From Mytilinidion resinicola (Eukaryota > Ascomycota > Dothideomycetes > Mytilinidiales > Mytilinidiaceae): 64,000 nucleotides of DNA. The position numbers and the translations under genes are program-made. Shown here piece by piece: positions 11,351 through 22,343 of this stretch (positions are counted from its first letter, which is position 1; each line of letters opens with the position of its first letter). Under the pieces are notes generated by a model. It ran no database searches and was not told the origin of the DNA. It saw only the letters and a list, made by a program, of their open reading frames with translations. The DNA lies in NCBI RefSeq assembly GCF_010093595.1, contig NW_022985440.1, positions 1,612,325 through 1,676,324 on the forward strand. Reading direction: 5' to 3'.

Positions 11351-11876
11351 AGGATCGCTCTGCCATTGATCCGAAGGAGCTTTCTTTCCCTGTCCGATCC
11401 GCAGGGCATCCGAGGGCTGTGTAACTTCTGGACCATTCTTCTAAGGCGTTAATGGAAATGTTTTGGGAGTGCCACTAGCCTTGTGGAGGTACTGGGGCAA
11501 GCTAGACGGTGTCTCCAGATCCCGGTATCTCATCTCGTACCTCCCAACTCTATCTTTCATGCAACGCCGTTTGTCTTCTATCTTGATACTGATGACTTGG
11601 TGCCTTGAACTCAAATATCCTTTTTTGCCTGTACTGGTAATAACGCATACGATTCTGATGATCTATCGCGTGGAGTTCCTTCGGAAAGGCGGAGGCCGGG
11701 TCGGCCTACAACCACGACGTGAGCTCGCAGGTATAGTCACCATGACTTAAAAGGGGTCGTAATCATAATATCGTATATACATTTTTCGGTTGCCACGAAA
11801 TACATTACATTAGCATAAATCCATGAAGACATACCCGTTTTTGACCCAACTACTCCTTAAAGCAAGTCCCAAATTC
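11351..11876. other. Intergenic between Hsp70-like gene and ureidoglycolate lyase
   Basis: Tail-to-tail spacer. A 95-codon open frame at 11463-11750 has no recognisable relatives and no supporting splice structure. Otherwise I see nothing in it. Confidence 0.45.
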
Positions 11877-12824
11877 TCACAATTTCGCCTTCACAGCCCC
11901 TGGCCCTGCCTTTACCACAATTCTTCCCCTAACGTCAGTATCCACAGCTACTGCAATCCCCTCTTCGGCCCTCTCATCCACCTTCAGCTCCACCTCCTGA
12001 CAATCCTCAACCCCAACCCCATTCACAAACTGCACCACCACAAAATCAACCGCCTCCTCCCCCAGCACCACCATCGGCGCATGCCATGTCCCCGCCCCAT
12101 ACGTCACCGCCTGCTTCCCACTCGCCACAAACGCCCTGATATTCCTCAAGTCCGGCAACCCCGGCCCCTTCGGCCGCTGGCTCGGATGCAGCCGACTATA
12201 TGTGCTCGTCGGCGGCGCCGCCTCATTCGTAAACGGGCTCGCCCGCGCCCGCGCAAAGATCTCCCTCACCGAGCGGCGCTTCTTAGCCCGTTCGGGGGTA
12301 GGATAGGGCGGATGTTTATCCGTTCGGCGGCGCGAGGCCGGGAGGGTGGGCGCGACAATGACGAGGTATTGAGTCTGCTCTGCTGCGCCGATGCCCATTG
12401 GGATGAACGTTTGGGTTGTAAACGGGTGCCGTTCTAAAATATGCACGTCGAAGAGGGCTCGTGACCCAGCGTCCCCGTCTCCGCTCTCGTCGTCGAAGTC
12501 GATGTCGCCCCAGGAGCTCGGCATGCTGGCTACGGGCTCGTGTGGGCGCAGGTCGCGCGGGGAACACACGAACATGTTCATGGAGGCGTGGGCGGGTTTG
12601 CGGCTCGGGGCGAGGCTGTATAGGTTCGACATGTGCGTCACGTCGAGGTATTTGCGGGCGGTGTTTTGGTTTGCGAGGACGGAGGGGGGAGGGGGAAGAC
12701 GTGCGGAGGGCGGCGCGGGGGAGGTGGTGGGGTTTTCGATGACGGTGCCGAATTGGGAGAAGGAGGATTGGGTGAGGAGTTCGATGGGGATGCGGAGGGT
12801 TGGGGAGGGGATTGAAGGCGGCAT
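11877..12824 (-). CDS. DAL3: Ureidoglycolate lyase (allantoin/purine catabolism)
   Basis: A single exon encodes 315 residues from the ATG at 12824. The enzyme family splits ureidoglycolate to glyoxylate and urea, the last step of allantoin use as a nitrogen source. Supporting segments include the N-terminal IPIELLTQSSFSQFGTVIEN, then HASMNMFVCSPR, DVHILERHPFTTQTFIPMG (the cupin core with its His and Glu residues), and the C-terminal GTWHAPMVVLG followed by FVVVQFVNG. It is much longer than budding yeast DAL3. The extra length is a basic Ser/Pro-rich insert around residues 155-205 between cupin strands. It is head-to-head with COG5, 211 bp apart. Expression is probably under nitrogen control, but I did not identify a GATA cluster with confidence. 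Confidence 0.9.
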   Translation of the reverse strand: MPPSIPSPTLRIPIELLTQSSFSQFGTVIENPTTSPAPPSARLPPPPSVLANQNTARKYLDVTHMSNLYSLAPSRKPAHASMNMFVCSPRDLRPHEPVASMPSSWGDIDFDDESGDGDAGSRALFDVHILERHPFTTQTFIPMGIGAAEQTQYLVIVAPTLPASRRRTDKHPPYPTPERAKKRRSVREIFARARASPFTNEAAPPTSTYSRLHPSQRPKGPGLPDLRNIRAFVASGKQAVTYGAGTWHAPMVVLGEEAVDFVVVQFVNGVGVEDCQEVELKVDERAEEGIAVAVDTDVRGRIVVKAGPGAVKAKL

Positions 12825-13035
12825 TGTGGTGGCTGGAGCGGGATTAGCTGTATTGTTGGCAGGTTGGTGGTGTTGTGGAACTCAAAGGTGGAGGTTGAAG
12901 TCGGGGGGTGTTCTTATCGATAAGCTCCCAAGGAAGGAGCGTTAGAGCGTCCCTGCCGCATAACGAAACCTCAATTTAGGTACTTACGATACCCTCCCTC
13001 ACTCTGCGGCACCAGTGTTTCTCCTAGCGCCCACG

Positions 13036-14406
13036 ATGGCCGACGCAGAGCCCTCATACATCGACTACGAGGCCTTCCTGGACCCCTCCTTTTCGGCCAC
13101 TTCCTTTGCCAATACCTTGGTGCTCTCGACGAACAACCCCTCGGATACGCCCTTGGATCTCTCGACCCCTCTGTCTCGTGTGCTCTTCGATGTCCAGGAG
13201 ATCGATACCCATATTGATACTTTGACGACAAAGTCAGCCCTGCCTTTACTGGAGCACACCAAGGACCAGGCAGAGTCCAGTGGGCGGATATTGAAGGAGG
13301 TTGAAGGCCAGGTCGCCAGTCTCACCGAGTCGTATAAAACATTGGAGAGGGAAGTCATTGAGCGATATGAGGTGGCGGAGCAGGTCCGGCTCACGGCGGA
13401 ACGACTATGTCAAACGGTCAAGATCGGAAGGGCAGTGGCGCGCTGTCTGATGCTTGGACGGCAGCTGGAAGTACAGATGGCAGAGTTGGGTACCTCAGGC
13501 GCGGGTGCGACAAAACGGGAAGATCACAGGGCTATGGTTCGGTCATCGAATACGCTCCTTTCGCTGCGCCAGATCTTTCTAGCGTCGAGACCCGGAGAAG
13601 AGGGCGAGGATTTGGACAGGATCAATGTGATTACGACGCTGAAGAATGAGCTGGCTGTGCCGTCCGAACGCACAATCACGTCACGGGCCCAGCAAGTGGT
13701 CAGAGAGTTCTCAATGTCTTCATTGCTAGCTTCAAATTCCTCGTCCGGCCAATCGTCGTCTGCGTCGACCTATGCCCAGACGGAAGACACCAAGTCTCGC
13801 ACCACGTCAGCGCTGTTGGCGCTTTATCTCCTGTCTCCAACGTCAGCAAACATATCCGTGGACCAGTTTCAGCCCTCTCTTCTCATAAACGCGTTGCAAG
13901 ATTACTTGCAAACAGCTCTCAAGTCATCTCACGCGGCGCTTTCCCGTGCTCTTGCGACGCTGCCTTCGCTGGATCGAGCTCTGCTAGAAATATCAGCTCG
14001 TTGTCAGAACATCGTAGCGTTAGAGGCTCTTCTCGAGTCTACTAAACAACCAGCACATCCGCTTTTGGAGCCATCAACACCAGTAGAGGAGGAGAAGCAA
14101 TCCGCAGATTTTCTACACCCGTTACTGCTGAGTCTTGATACTTCGTCACTCCCGTCATACTTTTGGCGCTCATTGGCTTCCAACTTGTCTCCACGAGTAC
14201 AGGAAATCCTGAATCGTGGGGGGGTCTCGGCAAGGACATTGCGGTCCAACAAAGACCGCGTGAGAGATGCAGTGCGGGAGTGCGTCAATCGAGGCTCGCA
14301 GCTACCAACTGGTCCGCTGAGTAGAGGTAAAACGGGCTTGGCAGGCAACTGGGAGCGTGAAGCTGCGGTCATGGTCGGGTCAATAGTCGGGGTTATGGGC
14401 CGATGA
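13036..14406 (+). CDS. COG5: Conserved oligomeric Golgi complex subunit 5
   Basis: A single exon of 456 residues starts at the ATG at 13036 (MADAEPSYIDYEAFLDPSF). Subunit of the COG tether, lobe B, which holds vesicles at the Golgi during retrograde transport. The N-terminal helix DYEAFLDPSFSATSFANTLV and the coiled-coil segment LSRVLFDVQEIDTHIDTLTT are typical of fungal COG5. They are followed by a region with many helices (AEQVRLTAERLCQTVKIGRA). Fungal COG5 is shorter than animal COG5, and the length here is normal for fungi. Function is assigned by family resemblance. Confidence 0.88.
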   Translation: MADAEPSYIDYEAFLDPSFSATSFANTLVLSTNNPSDTPLDLSTPLSRVLFDVQEIDTHIDTLTTKSALPLLEHTKDQAESSGRILKEVEGQVASLTESYKTLEREVIERYEVAEQVRLTAERLCQTVKIGRAVARCLMLGRQLEVQMAELGTSGAGATKREDHRAMVRSSNTLLSLRQIFLASRPGEEGEDLDRINVITTLKNELAVPSERTITSRAQQVVREFSMSSLLASNSSSGQSSSASTYAQTEDTKSRTTSALLALYLLSPTSANISVDQFQPSLLINALQDYLQTALKSSHAALSRALATLPSLDRALLEISARCQNIVALEALLESTKQPAHPLLEPSTPVEEEKQSADFLHPLLLSLDTSSLPSYFWRSLASNLSPRVQEILNRGGVSARTLRSNKDRVRDAVRECVNRGSQLPTGPLSRGKTGLAGNWEREAAVMVGSIVGVMGR

Positions 14407-15588
14407 GCTGGTAATGCCATTATAGTAGATGATGTGAGGATTTTGATGCCGGATCCAACCGAAGACCTTCTGTGACAGCCAAGCGTGAAGGACACCCGGC
14501 TCAAGCTGCCTGCAACGCCTGATCCGGGAGACGCGACGGCCCTATCATTTGGCACAGTCGGAGCGATGTGATTGTCAGATGCTCCTGCAATAAACGATCC
14601 GTCTGAAACATTACTGTGGTGCTGAAATCACACGGACTCATCAGAGAAGGGTCGGAAACCATAGAATGTTCGTTGGGATGGTTCAATGCATTCATTTCAT
14701 GTCCAGTTAAATTGGTGACACAGTGCCTCATCACAAGACCGGGTAGATACAACCTTCTGGCACTGTTTGCAAGTAGTTCGGATGTTTCGCTAGATCTGTA
14801 CGCATTCTCTAACGGTAGACAGCGCTGTCCGTGGTGGCCTAGCATGTGCATAAATCGTGTAGAATCATGCGCTTTGACGCTGATCTTCAAAGTATATTGA
14901 AGTACCTGTGACGGTAGCAAATAGGTACACAGACCTGTGACGAGGCATTGTACGCGTAAATGTATCGGCTCCACGGGCAGGCGCGGGAGCGAGTGGATAC
15001 ACCGGCTTCCCCTAGGCCGAGGCCTGTAGAAGTTGCTATTTCTTGCCCAGCTATGGGCACCTGAAACAGTGCTGGTGTCAATAGGGTGTGCAACAAACCC
15101 AGTGGAGGTCGCGGCGCCGTCTATTCGCGGCGCCTTATGTCAGCGGCCGTAACGGTCACGCATCCGGCTAGCGCGGCCCTCCTTACCCGAAATCTAAACG
15201 CGCATCTTCTTTTCGCAGCGCAGCCTCCAATCTGACCCTCCACCATCCACCTTCACTCGCTCGCCCTCTCTCCGCCCTTCTCGCCACCCCCCTTCCTTTC
15301 TTGTACCTTCATACTTACCTCCTCTTTCTTCTCCCCGGGTACCCCTTCTACTGCCTGCAACTCCATACGCATGGTGCGCGAACCGCCAGCTCTCTCCTGA
15401 ACACCCCGCTAGTCGAAGCTCCTTTGAGGCCAGCAGGAACTGCAGGAGTCTTCCCAGCACCAGCTATATCCAAAGGGTTACCTACTTGTACGCCTGCCTG
15501 CTCTCAATCCCGCTGGATTAGGGGCTAACATTGGCGGCAGAATTCTATATTTCCACCGACACTCGACTCCTCGAAACCATCATTCATC
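14407..15588. other. Intergenic upstream of VTS1
   Basis: About 1.2 kb without a supportable gene. A 157-codon frame on the minus strand (14501-14974) shows no family signature. From about 15230 to 15330 the plus strand is strongly pyrimidine-rich (CT and CCT runs), which is typical of leaders and promoters of highly expressed fungal genes. A GC-rich palindromic patch with two copies of GCGGCGCC lies near 15111-15140. Confidence 0.5.
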
Positions 15589-17585
15589 ATGTCTGCCAGC
15601 CACATCGCCGGCAACCGGAACAGCACCCCGGAGGCGAGGAGCGAGGCCAGAAGCTCCCTCCAGCCGCCCTCTTCCCGTACCCTGATCGGGGCTGGACACC
15701 ACCTCCGCGCGTCTGCTGACATGGGCGGCTTCTCATCGCCGCTGGCCAACCGTGGCATTCGACCCTCGTCCGAGGTGTACTTCAACCATGCCAACACCAA
15801 CTCTGGCAACCCCGACGATATGGAGCGGGCTGCCCAGCAGTGGATTGCGGATATTGATCAGTACGAGGCTACCTTGGAGGAGATGGCCGCTGCTACACTT
15901 GACCAGGATTTCAAGGACGAGCTGAGCGCAATTGAGCAGTGGTTCCGTGTTCTTAGCGAGGCTGAGAGGACCGCCGCTCTTTACGCTCTCCTCCAGCAGA
16001 CCACCCAGGTTCAAATTAGATTTTTCATCCAGGTCTTGCAGCAGATGGCTAAGAGCCACCCTATGTCTGGAGTCCTCTCCCCAGCCAACTTTGGCGAAAA
16101 GGGTGAGTGCTTTCTTTTATAGCCCTTCCCAGTCCCGAGCGCCCATATTGATATCTTGCCCTACGTAGACCCCATGTCCCAGAAACTCAGCGATGCGATG
16201 AGCAAACTAAGTGTCGAAGGCTCTAGAAACTCCCTCGGACCCGGTCTCGGTCGTCCACCTCCATCCCCAGGCGCGAAGCGCAACTCTGGTCTCGATACGG
16301 CCACGATCAATAATATGTTCCCGGATGCCGCTGCTGCTATTGCCAAGCAGAAGGCCGAGTTCACTCAGTCCACTGGAATCCCGCCAGTCTCCAATCGCAA
16401 CAGCGCTATTGGCGATCGTACTTCGCTGGTCGCCCCGACTATCTCTGCGCCTGAGGATTTGAGGAAAGACAATCTACCGCAGCCACCGTCTTCTCCGTGG
16501 GGCCCGCGAAGCTCCGATCAGCGCCCGAAATCGTCGTCTGGACATCAACCGCCCATGGGCCAATTCACCCAGCCACCTCCTTCCGCTGGACTGCGTTCCC
16601 CACGTCTCCCGCTTTCTGGTGATGGCAACGTTCAGAACACCACACTGAATGCGCCTCAAGGTGATCCGAACAGCATGCCTATGCTTTCTCCTTATGCGCA
16701 GGGCGGAAGCTGGGCTTCCCAACTAAGCACTCCTATGGTGTCCAACTTTTCCAACCAACAGAGTGCTAGCCAGGCAGACATGGTTGCGAATGCTACCGCT
16801 ATGAAGCTTGCTGCGCTCTCTACCGTCAACAACCGGATCCAGCTGGATGACGTCCGTAAGTATCGTCGCGCTAGGTCTTCCGAGGGTCAAGGAGTTGGAA
16901 ACGGCCCTCTATCCCCTGGGATGAATTCTTCTGGCCTTCCTAACAACTTCATCATGACCAATGAAATGGGCCATGTCCTTTCTCCCCAACAAGCCGCTGC
17001 TCTTCAAGCTCAACAGCTTGCTGCTCTTAATGGACGTCGCTCTCGTCCTAATTCTCCTGGTCTCGCCATGCAAGGCGGTCTTGGCGGCGGCATGAACTTC
17101 GCCTCACCGCAGAACAACGGCTTCCTCTCCGCATACGACGGCAGCTCACCTCTTGTCGGCAACGGTCTCAACACGATCAACCTCGGCCAATTCGGTATCG
17201 GAATGGGCGGCAGCCATCACGATCACGGCGGCTACATTTCGGACCACAGTGAAATCAACCGAGGCCGTTCGCCACGCGGTCGTCGCGGCAGCTCGAAGCC
17301 CCCAGAAGACCCTACGGACCCATCGCTGCTTCAGGACATTCCTAACTGGCTTAGGAGTCTGAGACTCCACAAGTACACGGATAATCTCAAGGATCTGAAG
17401 TGGACTGAATTGGTCGAGTTGGATGATGAGGGATTGGAGAAGAGGGGCGTTAATGCGTTGGGAGCTAGGAGAAAGATGCTGAAGGTATGTTTGTTCCGCT
17501 TGTATTAACAGTTACAGATGAGGTGCTAATACATGTACAGGTCTTTGAGCAGGTCAAAGAGGCCAAGGACTCCGGAAAGTTGTAG
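15589..17585 (+). CDS. VTS1: Post-transcriptional regulator VTS1/Smaug (SAM-domain RNA-binding protein)
   Basis: Three exons (15589-16102, 16169-17484, 17541-17585) sum to an intact frame of 624 residues. The C-terminal SAM domain (about residues 555-620: [45 protein letters not shown]) binds stem-loop RNAs carrying a Smaug recognition loop. It recruits deadenylation and decay factors. The N-terminal block ([20 protein letters not shown] through [13 protein letters not shown]) is the conserved fungal VTS1 domain. Between them lies a long Ser/Pro/Gly/Asn-rich disordered linker. The last exon is only 45 bases and completes the final SAM helix ([14 protein letters not shown]). Confidence 0.93.
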
Positions 17586-20396
17586 ATTATCCCAACCTTC
17601 CCTGTCATCTTCACGCGACTATTCGATCTTTTGATTACGATGCGGATTAGATGAGATGTTGATACTCTGTTGTCTGCGTGCAGATGACAATATTGACGCC
17701 TTCTCTACTCAGCTCAACTCAACTCAACTCTATGCCTTGGTACACCAAACAACAACAAAAGCAACCCCGAGTCCTTTGAAAGAGAGCGAAACTATTACGG
17801 TGGCGGAACCGAATGAACACGGAAGGCCAAGTGGTATCTAACCTTTTCTGTGGATTGATTTGATGTTGCATGGCGATTCTTGGATTCGGGCCTTGTGGGT
17901 GACTACATACACTACGTGCGAGCGACGGGGTTTATGTGATATATGGGAGTCTCTTGACTTGATCTTTGGGGGATCCTTGTTCTCTGGCTTGTTCTCTTTT
18001 TCCTTTTATGGTATGTGTGGGTGGGATATTGCATGATGGAATGGGTAGTTTTGTCTCACGATCGGCTCGCTACTTGGGGCATGAATTGATGGGCATGGGT
18101 ATAATAATGGGATCAATGGAAACTATTCAAATGGTAACTGAACTTTGCGGGTGCGGTTAGAGTGTGATGCTTGTAGTTTTTTGACATGTCGAAGGTCCTC
18201 ATTTGGCGTAGCTACGAAGGTACGTGGACGATTTCTAGCTATCTAGTGCGGAGAGAGAAGCTGACCAAAGCATAGCGCACTAATTCATTCGTTCATTTAT
18301 TCCTCTCTCTCTCTCTCCAGCTTTCCCTCTGCTACCCTTATATTACCCCATCCTTCTTCGTCCATCGAATCTCTCGTCCCCACTCTCCAGTTTGCCACCC
18401 TGATGCCCTCGTATCACCTTATCCGTTTTCGTTCACGAATCCCCGCTTCCCGCGCTTCGCACCGTCCCTTATCCGTACGCATCTCTCATCTCATCGCCCA
18501 ATCCCTTAAAGTATCAAATCAGCAGCTGAGCCCGAAAATCATCTCTTGGTCTGACTTACTGTCGCCCTATTGTCTTCAATCGTGAACACGACGCATCCTC
18601 TCCCTCGCGTATCGTCCTTGCTTCCAACATTCCCTCCCCGAGTATGCCTTTCGCGTTTACTCGCATACCGTCGCCGATGCCGATCCCAACGCATCGGTGT
18701 GCTTTAGATATTGGATCTGGCGATGGTGGGTGATGGTAAGGTAGGGACAATGGTGAGGCTGTGACCAAGAGCGTGGACCCGGGATAGGACAGGACGAGGA
18801 TTGGGTATGGTGTGGTGTGGTGTATCCCTCTTCGCCCTTCCTCTTCAAAGAGGATCGAAGAGCATGTTGTGGGAGTAGGGCGAGTGTAGGCAGGACGGGA
18901 TGGTGGTGCAAGGGCGGGGGTTCGGGCTGAGGGGCAGATTGGCGTAGAGGAAGGCTATAGGAGCAGGTCTTTGAGGGATGGGGGTGCTAGGTCTCGAACT
19001 GGGGCTGGAGCGGAGGGGCATGGTAGTGGTGATAGAGGTGTGTTGTGGGGGAGGAGAAGGATATGCTGGTGGTGGTGGTAGTGCTGAGGGAACGCGCTGG
19101 GAAAGAAAAGGTGGAAGAAGAGCATGCTTAGAGGCGGTGTCGGGACCATAGGGTAGCCGCTGAGTTTCGAGATAGGGGAGTCGAAGGAGCAAGAAAGATG
19201 AGGCTAGCGATTTGGTGCGGCTGGGGATACCGCCAAGAACCCTCGAACACAAGGCTGGCCCTCCTTTTTATAACACCTTATCTCACTACGATAGTCAGGT
19301 ACCGATTCCCAAGGCTACTCAACACCTGTTCTAGACTCTCGATCCCCTCCGCGGAGTATCGGTCTCGAACGCCATCCCACGTGGGAACAAAGAAACAGAG
19401 CGAACCCAACACTCCCATTCAGGCACTCTCGCCACGCAACGGGTCGGTTCTAGATCTAGCGCGCATCACTGCCTTGTTAGGGTTTGACGAAGCGCGGCCT
19501 ATTTGGGGTGTGGTGGCGGCAGGCTGGATGCCCTGGAGAAGCGGTTCGGCGAGGCCGTGGTAGGTGGTGCCGGGGCAAGCCATGGGGGCGTTGAGGCCTT
19601 GTTCCTGAAGCTAGGAGAGATGCACGGGTGGGGTCTAGATAGGCAATAGAGAAGCTTGGCTAGGTTCCACGTAGGAGGGGAAGAGGGAGATATGGCACGC
19701 GGACGGGTTGTGGCGGGATCTAGTGGGGGAAATGGGTGCGGTGGCTTCGCGTGAGGGCGTGATCTTGGTCACTTTCGGCGTGAGGTGTTGTATCGAGGCG
19801 GTCGGAGGTGAGAGGTGGGCAAGAAGAGACGGGTGGATGGTTGAGTAGCACGTGGTGGCAGCGGTGGTGGTGTTCAGGTAGTTAATGAGGGCATAAGGGG
19901 CTTGAATTCATGTGGAAGCGTGATTCTGATGCAAGATGAACATGAAACAGTTGCTGCTTGTTATTTTGGAGGGTTGTGGAGTCATGGGGAGTGTAATATG
20001 GCGTTTGCCAAAGTCATGTTTTAGTCATCACATCACTAACAAACGAGCAATTAAAGGACATGCGATTCATGAGAAAAGGGTAATATATTTCATTTTACGT
20101 GTTCGTTGTAGAATTGAATGGGAAAAGGCGAGAGATGTCGTGGATGCTACCAGAGCACGCACTTGGCTATTTCAGAGAAGGAACTGAACTGACGATGTTG
20201 CGATTTAAGAAGGTGCTAAAAAACGCCGAGAGTATCCAAAGAAGACGAGCTATGTAAAAGACAAGGTGGGAAGATCATGCTCCAACATTATCGAAATGCT
20301 CGAATGGGAAGAGATACAAAGGAAATGCCCTCAACAAGACAAAGGAAACTCAAAGAAGAATTGTGCGCGAAGACAAAGGCGGCTCAAAAGACGTCC
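17586..20396. other. Gene-free interval of about 2.8 kb
   Basis: No open frame here has a recognisable domain, and the longest (18845-19252, minus, 135 codons) is low-complexity Pro/Ser. A CT dinucleotide run sits at about 18302-18318, and the plus strand is pyrimidine-rich from 18290 to 18600. GT-rich and GGT-repeat patches occur at 18720-19100 and 19840-19880. It may hold untranslated leaders, a long non-coding transcript or distal control sequence for VTS1 and the GH16 gene. I cannot choose between these. Confidence 0.45.
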
Positions 20397-21491
20397 TTAT
20401 TGTCCACCATCCTTGTCTTCGAACCACTTTAGGCTAGCAATTTCCCAATAAGCCTCGGAGAAGGCATCTGGGTTATTCTCGACATACGCTTCGCAAGTCG
20501 CGGTTTTTGTCTTAGCTGCGCATCCGCCAGTTGTCCAGACTTTGCCAGCCCATTCACCGCAAAAGGTGAGGTTGATCACAATCTTCATATCCTTGAATCG
20601 CTTCGTGAAGTCGCAGCCATTACCAGCGAAGCGGGCGAGTGGAGTGCCCCATCCTGAGGGATTGGGATTGCCAGAAAGGAGATCCTTGGGCATCGTCTCG
20701 TTGGTCGCGTGAGAGAAGAAATAAATGGCGATGAACTTGTTTGTCCACTCCATGGCGTAGACACCGCCACCAGCCTGGTTGAAATCGGTTCCATAAGAAG
20801 GAAGCGAGTCAGAGTGTGCGTTTTCGTTGCCATAGCGGCGCATGCGCTGGGAGACCGGAGGAGGAATGGAGGACGGAGCTTCGATGCTACATCCAACGTT
20901 CTTGGCTTGATCGGTCGCGTTAACGTCGCAGTTCTTCGTATTCATGTTGCCAAGAAAGCTGGCTTCGTTGTTATTGACGTTTCCGCCGCCGCTGAGAGGT
21001 GTGGACGCATTATCGACTGCGCACCCAGCGCTGGTGTGTAGGGTCATTATATTGTTGGATTGGTCGTTGGCGCCCTCCAGCAAATCTGCTTCACCCGAGG
21101 CTGGCCAATTCGGTCCAAACATCCAGAGCGCTGGCCATGAGCCACATGTGCTATCCGGCATATGAAGGACATCTACAATGAGAAGACCTTGGTTATAAGC
21201 CTTCTTTCCTTCGACTCGTACAGAGGGCCTGCCTTGCGGAGTCTTGTTGGTATAATCCACGCCAAGATATACCGAATCGTTGAGATAGCCGATGTACTGG
21301 TTGGCGATGGATTGCTCGAGGGACTGATATTGCACGAATCCTGAGGTAGGATCCGGTCCGGTGAAGAAATCGAATCCGGGGAAGAATTTCTCTTTCGTGT
21401 AATCGTCTACCAAGGAGTAATGTGCGCTGGTGACGCTGGCGAAAGCGAGAGCCGTGGCGATGGCCGCGGTCTTGAGTGAAGTCTGCGGCAT
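20397..21491 (-). CDS. Secreted GH16-family endo-1,3(4)-beta-glucanase
   Basis: A single exon of 364 residues starts at the ATG at 21491 (MPQTSLKTAAIATALAFASV). The longer frame up to 21662 adds an unlikely Ser-rich leader. Residues 1-21 form a signal peptide ending near VTSAHY. The GH16 catalytic strand is GEADLLEGAND, which fits the ExDxxE pattern, with the two Glu residues as nucleophile and acid/base. Nearby are CGSWPALWMFGPNWPASG and MTLHTSAGCAV, both typical of the fungal mixed-linkage glucanase subgroup. Several N-x-S/T sites and paired Cys residues fit an extracellular enzyme. Substrate is probably beta-1,3/1,4-glucan of plant or fungal wall. There is no GPI signal or CBM at the C-terminus, which ends FEDKDGGQ. 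Confidence 0.92.
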   Translation of the reverse strand: MPQTSLKTAAIATALAFASVTSAHYSLVDDYTKEKFFPGFDFFTGPDPTSGFVQYQSLEQSIANQYIGYLNDSVYLGVDYTNKTPQGRPSVRVEGKKAYNQGLLIVDVLHMPDSTCGSWPALWMFGPNWPASGEADLLEGANDQSNNIMTLHTSAGCAVDNASTPLSGGGNVNNNEASFLGNMNTKNCDVNATDQAKNVGCSIEAPSSIPPPVSQRMRRYGNENAHSDSLPSYGTDFNQAGGGVYAMEWTNKFIAIYFFSHATNETMPKDLLSGNPNPSGWGTPLARFAGNGCDFTKRFKDMKIVINLTFCGEWAGKVWTTGGCAAKTKTATCEAYVENNPDAFSEAYWEIASLKWFEDKDGGQ

Positions 21492-22343
21492 CTTGAGGGT
21501 GCTGTGAAGGAGAGTGGTTGTGATGGTGGAAAACAGGACGCTGTTTGTGATTGTGGGAAACAGTAGCTGTCTGGGAGCTTCAGAAGAACTTGGGTTCGAA
21601 GCTTGAAGAAGCAAGTAGGACTGAGTCGAAAGATTTGTGTGTAATGAGTCTTCCAGAGACACGTAGAAGAGTCGTTATATATGTGAGGGCAGGGCTTAAC
21701 AGTGCGCTTTGTTGCTATTGTTGGCATTGACAATACGAATAAAGAATGACCATAGGAACGCGAGCCAATAAGATTTGTCCGTGCACAAAATTGTAACGTG
21801 TCCGAAGGCAGCGCTTTGCATCTAGTTTTGCACGTAGAAAATCACGAAGATTTGGTAGAGAATAGCGACAGAGCGTCCCTTCGACAAGTAACAAACCTTG
21901 GAAGTCAGTCTTCAACTCCAAGGGCCTCGACCATTCAGACAACATGGCGAACCACAAAACAGGCAGCCCGAGGTCTGTGCGAAACCTTCTACTCATATAT
22001 AGACAGAGATGGATCGACATGGCGCCTTCACCTGGATTTTCACCACTACTTTCCCGGCCTCACAGCCATCCCGCTGTAGCGGCTTTATACCTTGAGAAAC
22101 CGAGCTTCTAACAACAATGGTGTTGGCGTTGTCGTGGCCATGAAATCCATGGACGTGTACCAACGCGCGCCTTGGTCGCGAGTTTTGATGAAAAGCGGAG
22201 AATACTAGCGAATGGAAATAAGAGGGAATTGAACATCTCACTCCCTTAGCAGGCACTTAGCTGGATTGGAGTGTGCGATAAGAGAGGCTTTCGTCTCCAA
22301 AACCTTACTTATACCAACCAATCGTCCTTCCATAGACCTAGCC
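21492..22343. other. Intergenic between GH16 and decarboxylase genes
   Basis: This is the promoter side of the GH16 gene and the 3' flank of the decarboxylase, since both are on the minus strand. I see no coding frame with support. A TATA-like ATATATGTGAG string (minus-strand TATAT) lies near 21675, about 185 bp upstream of the GH16 ATG. Confidence 0.4.

Noticed and set aside
11463..11750. 95-codon hydrophobic open frame after the Hsp70-like gene
   Set aside because: No relatives recognised and no start context; treated as non-coding.
14501..14974. 157-codon open frame on the minus strand
   Set aside because: No recognisable domain and no splice or context support; lies in the VTS1 upstream region.
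15105..15150. GC-rich palindrome GCGGCGCC repeated
   Set aside because: Too short to call an element and expected by chance in a GC-rich flank.
18657..19252. Pro/His/Ser-rich open frames on the minus strand
   Set aside because: Low-complexity composition produced by GGT/GTG-rich plus strand; no domain.
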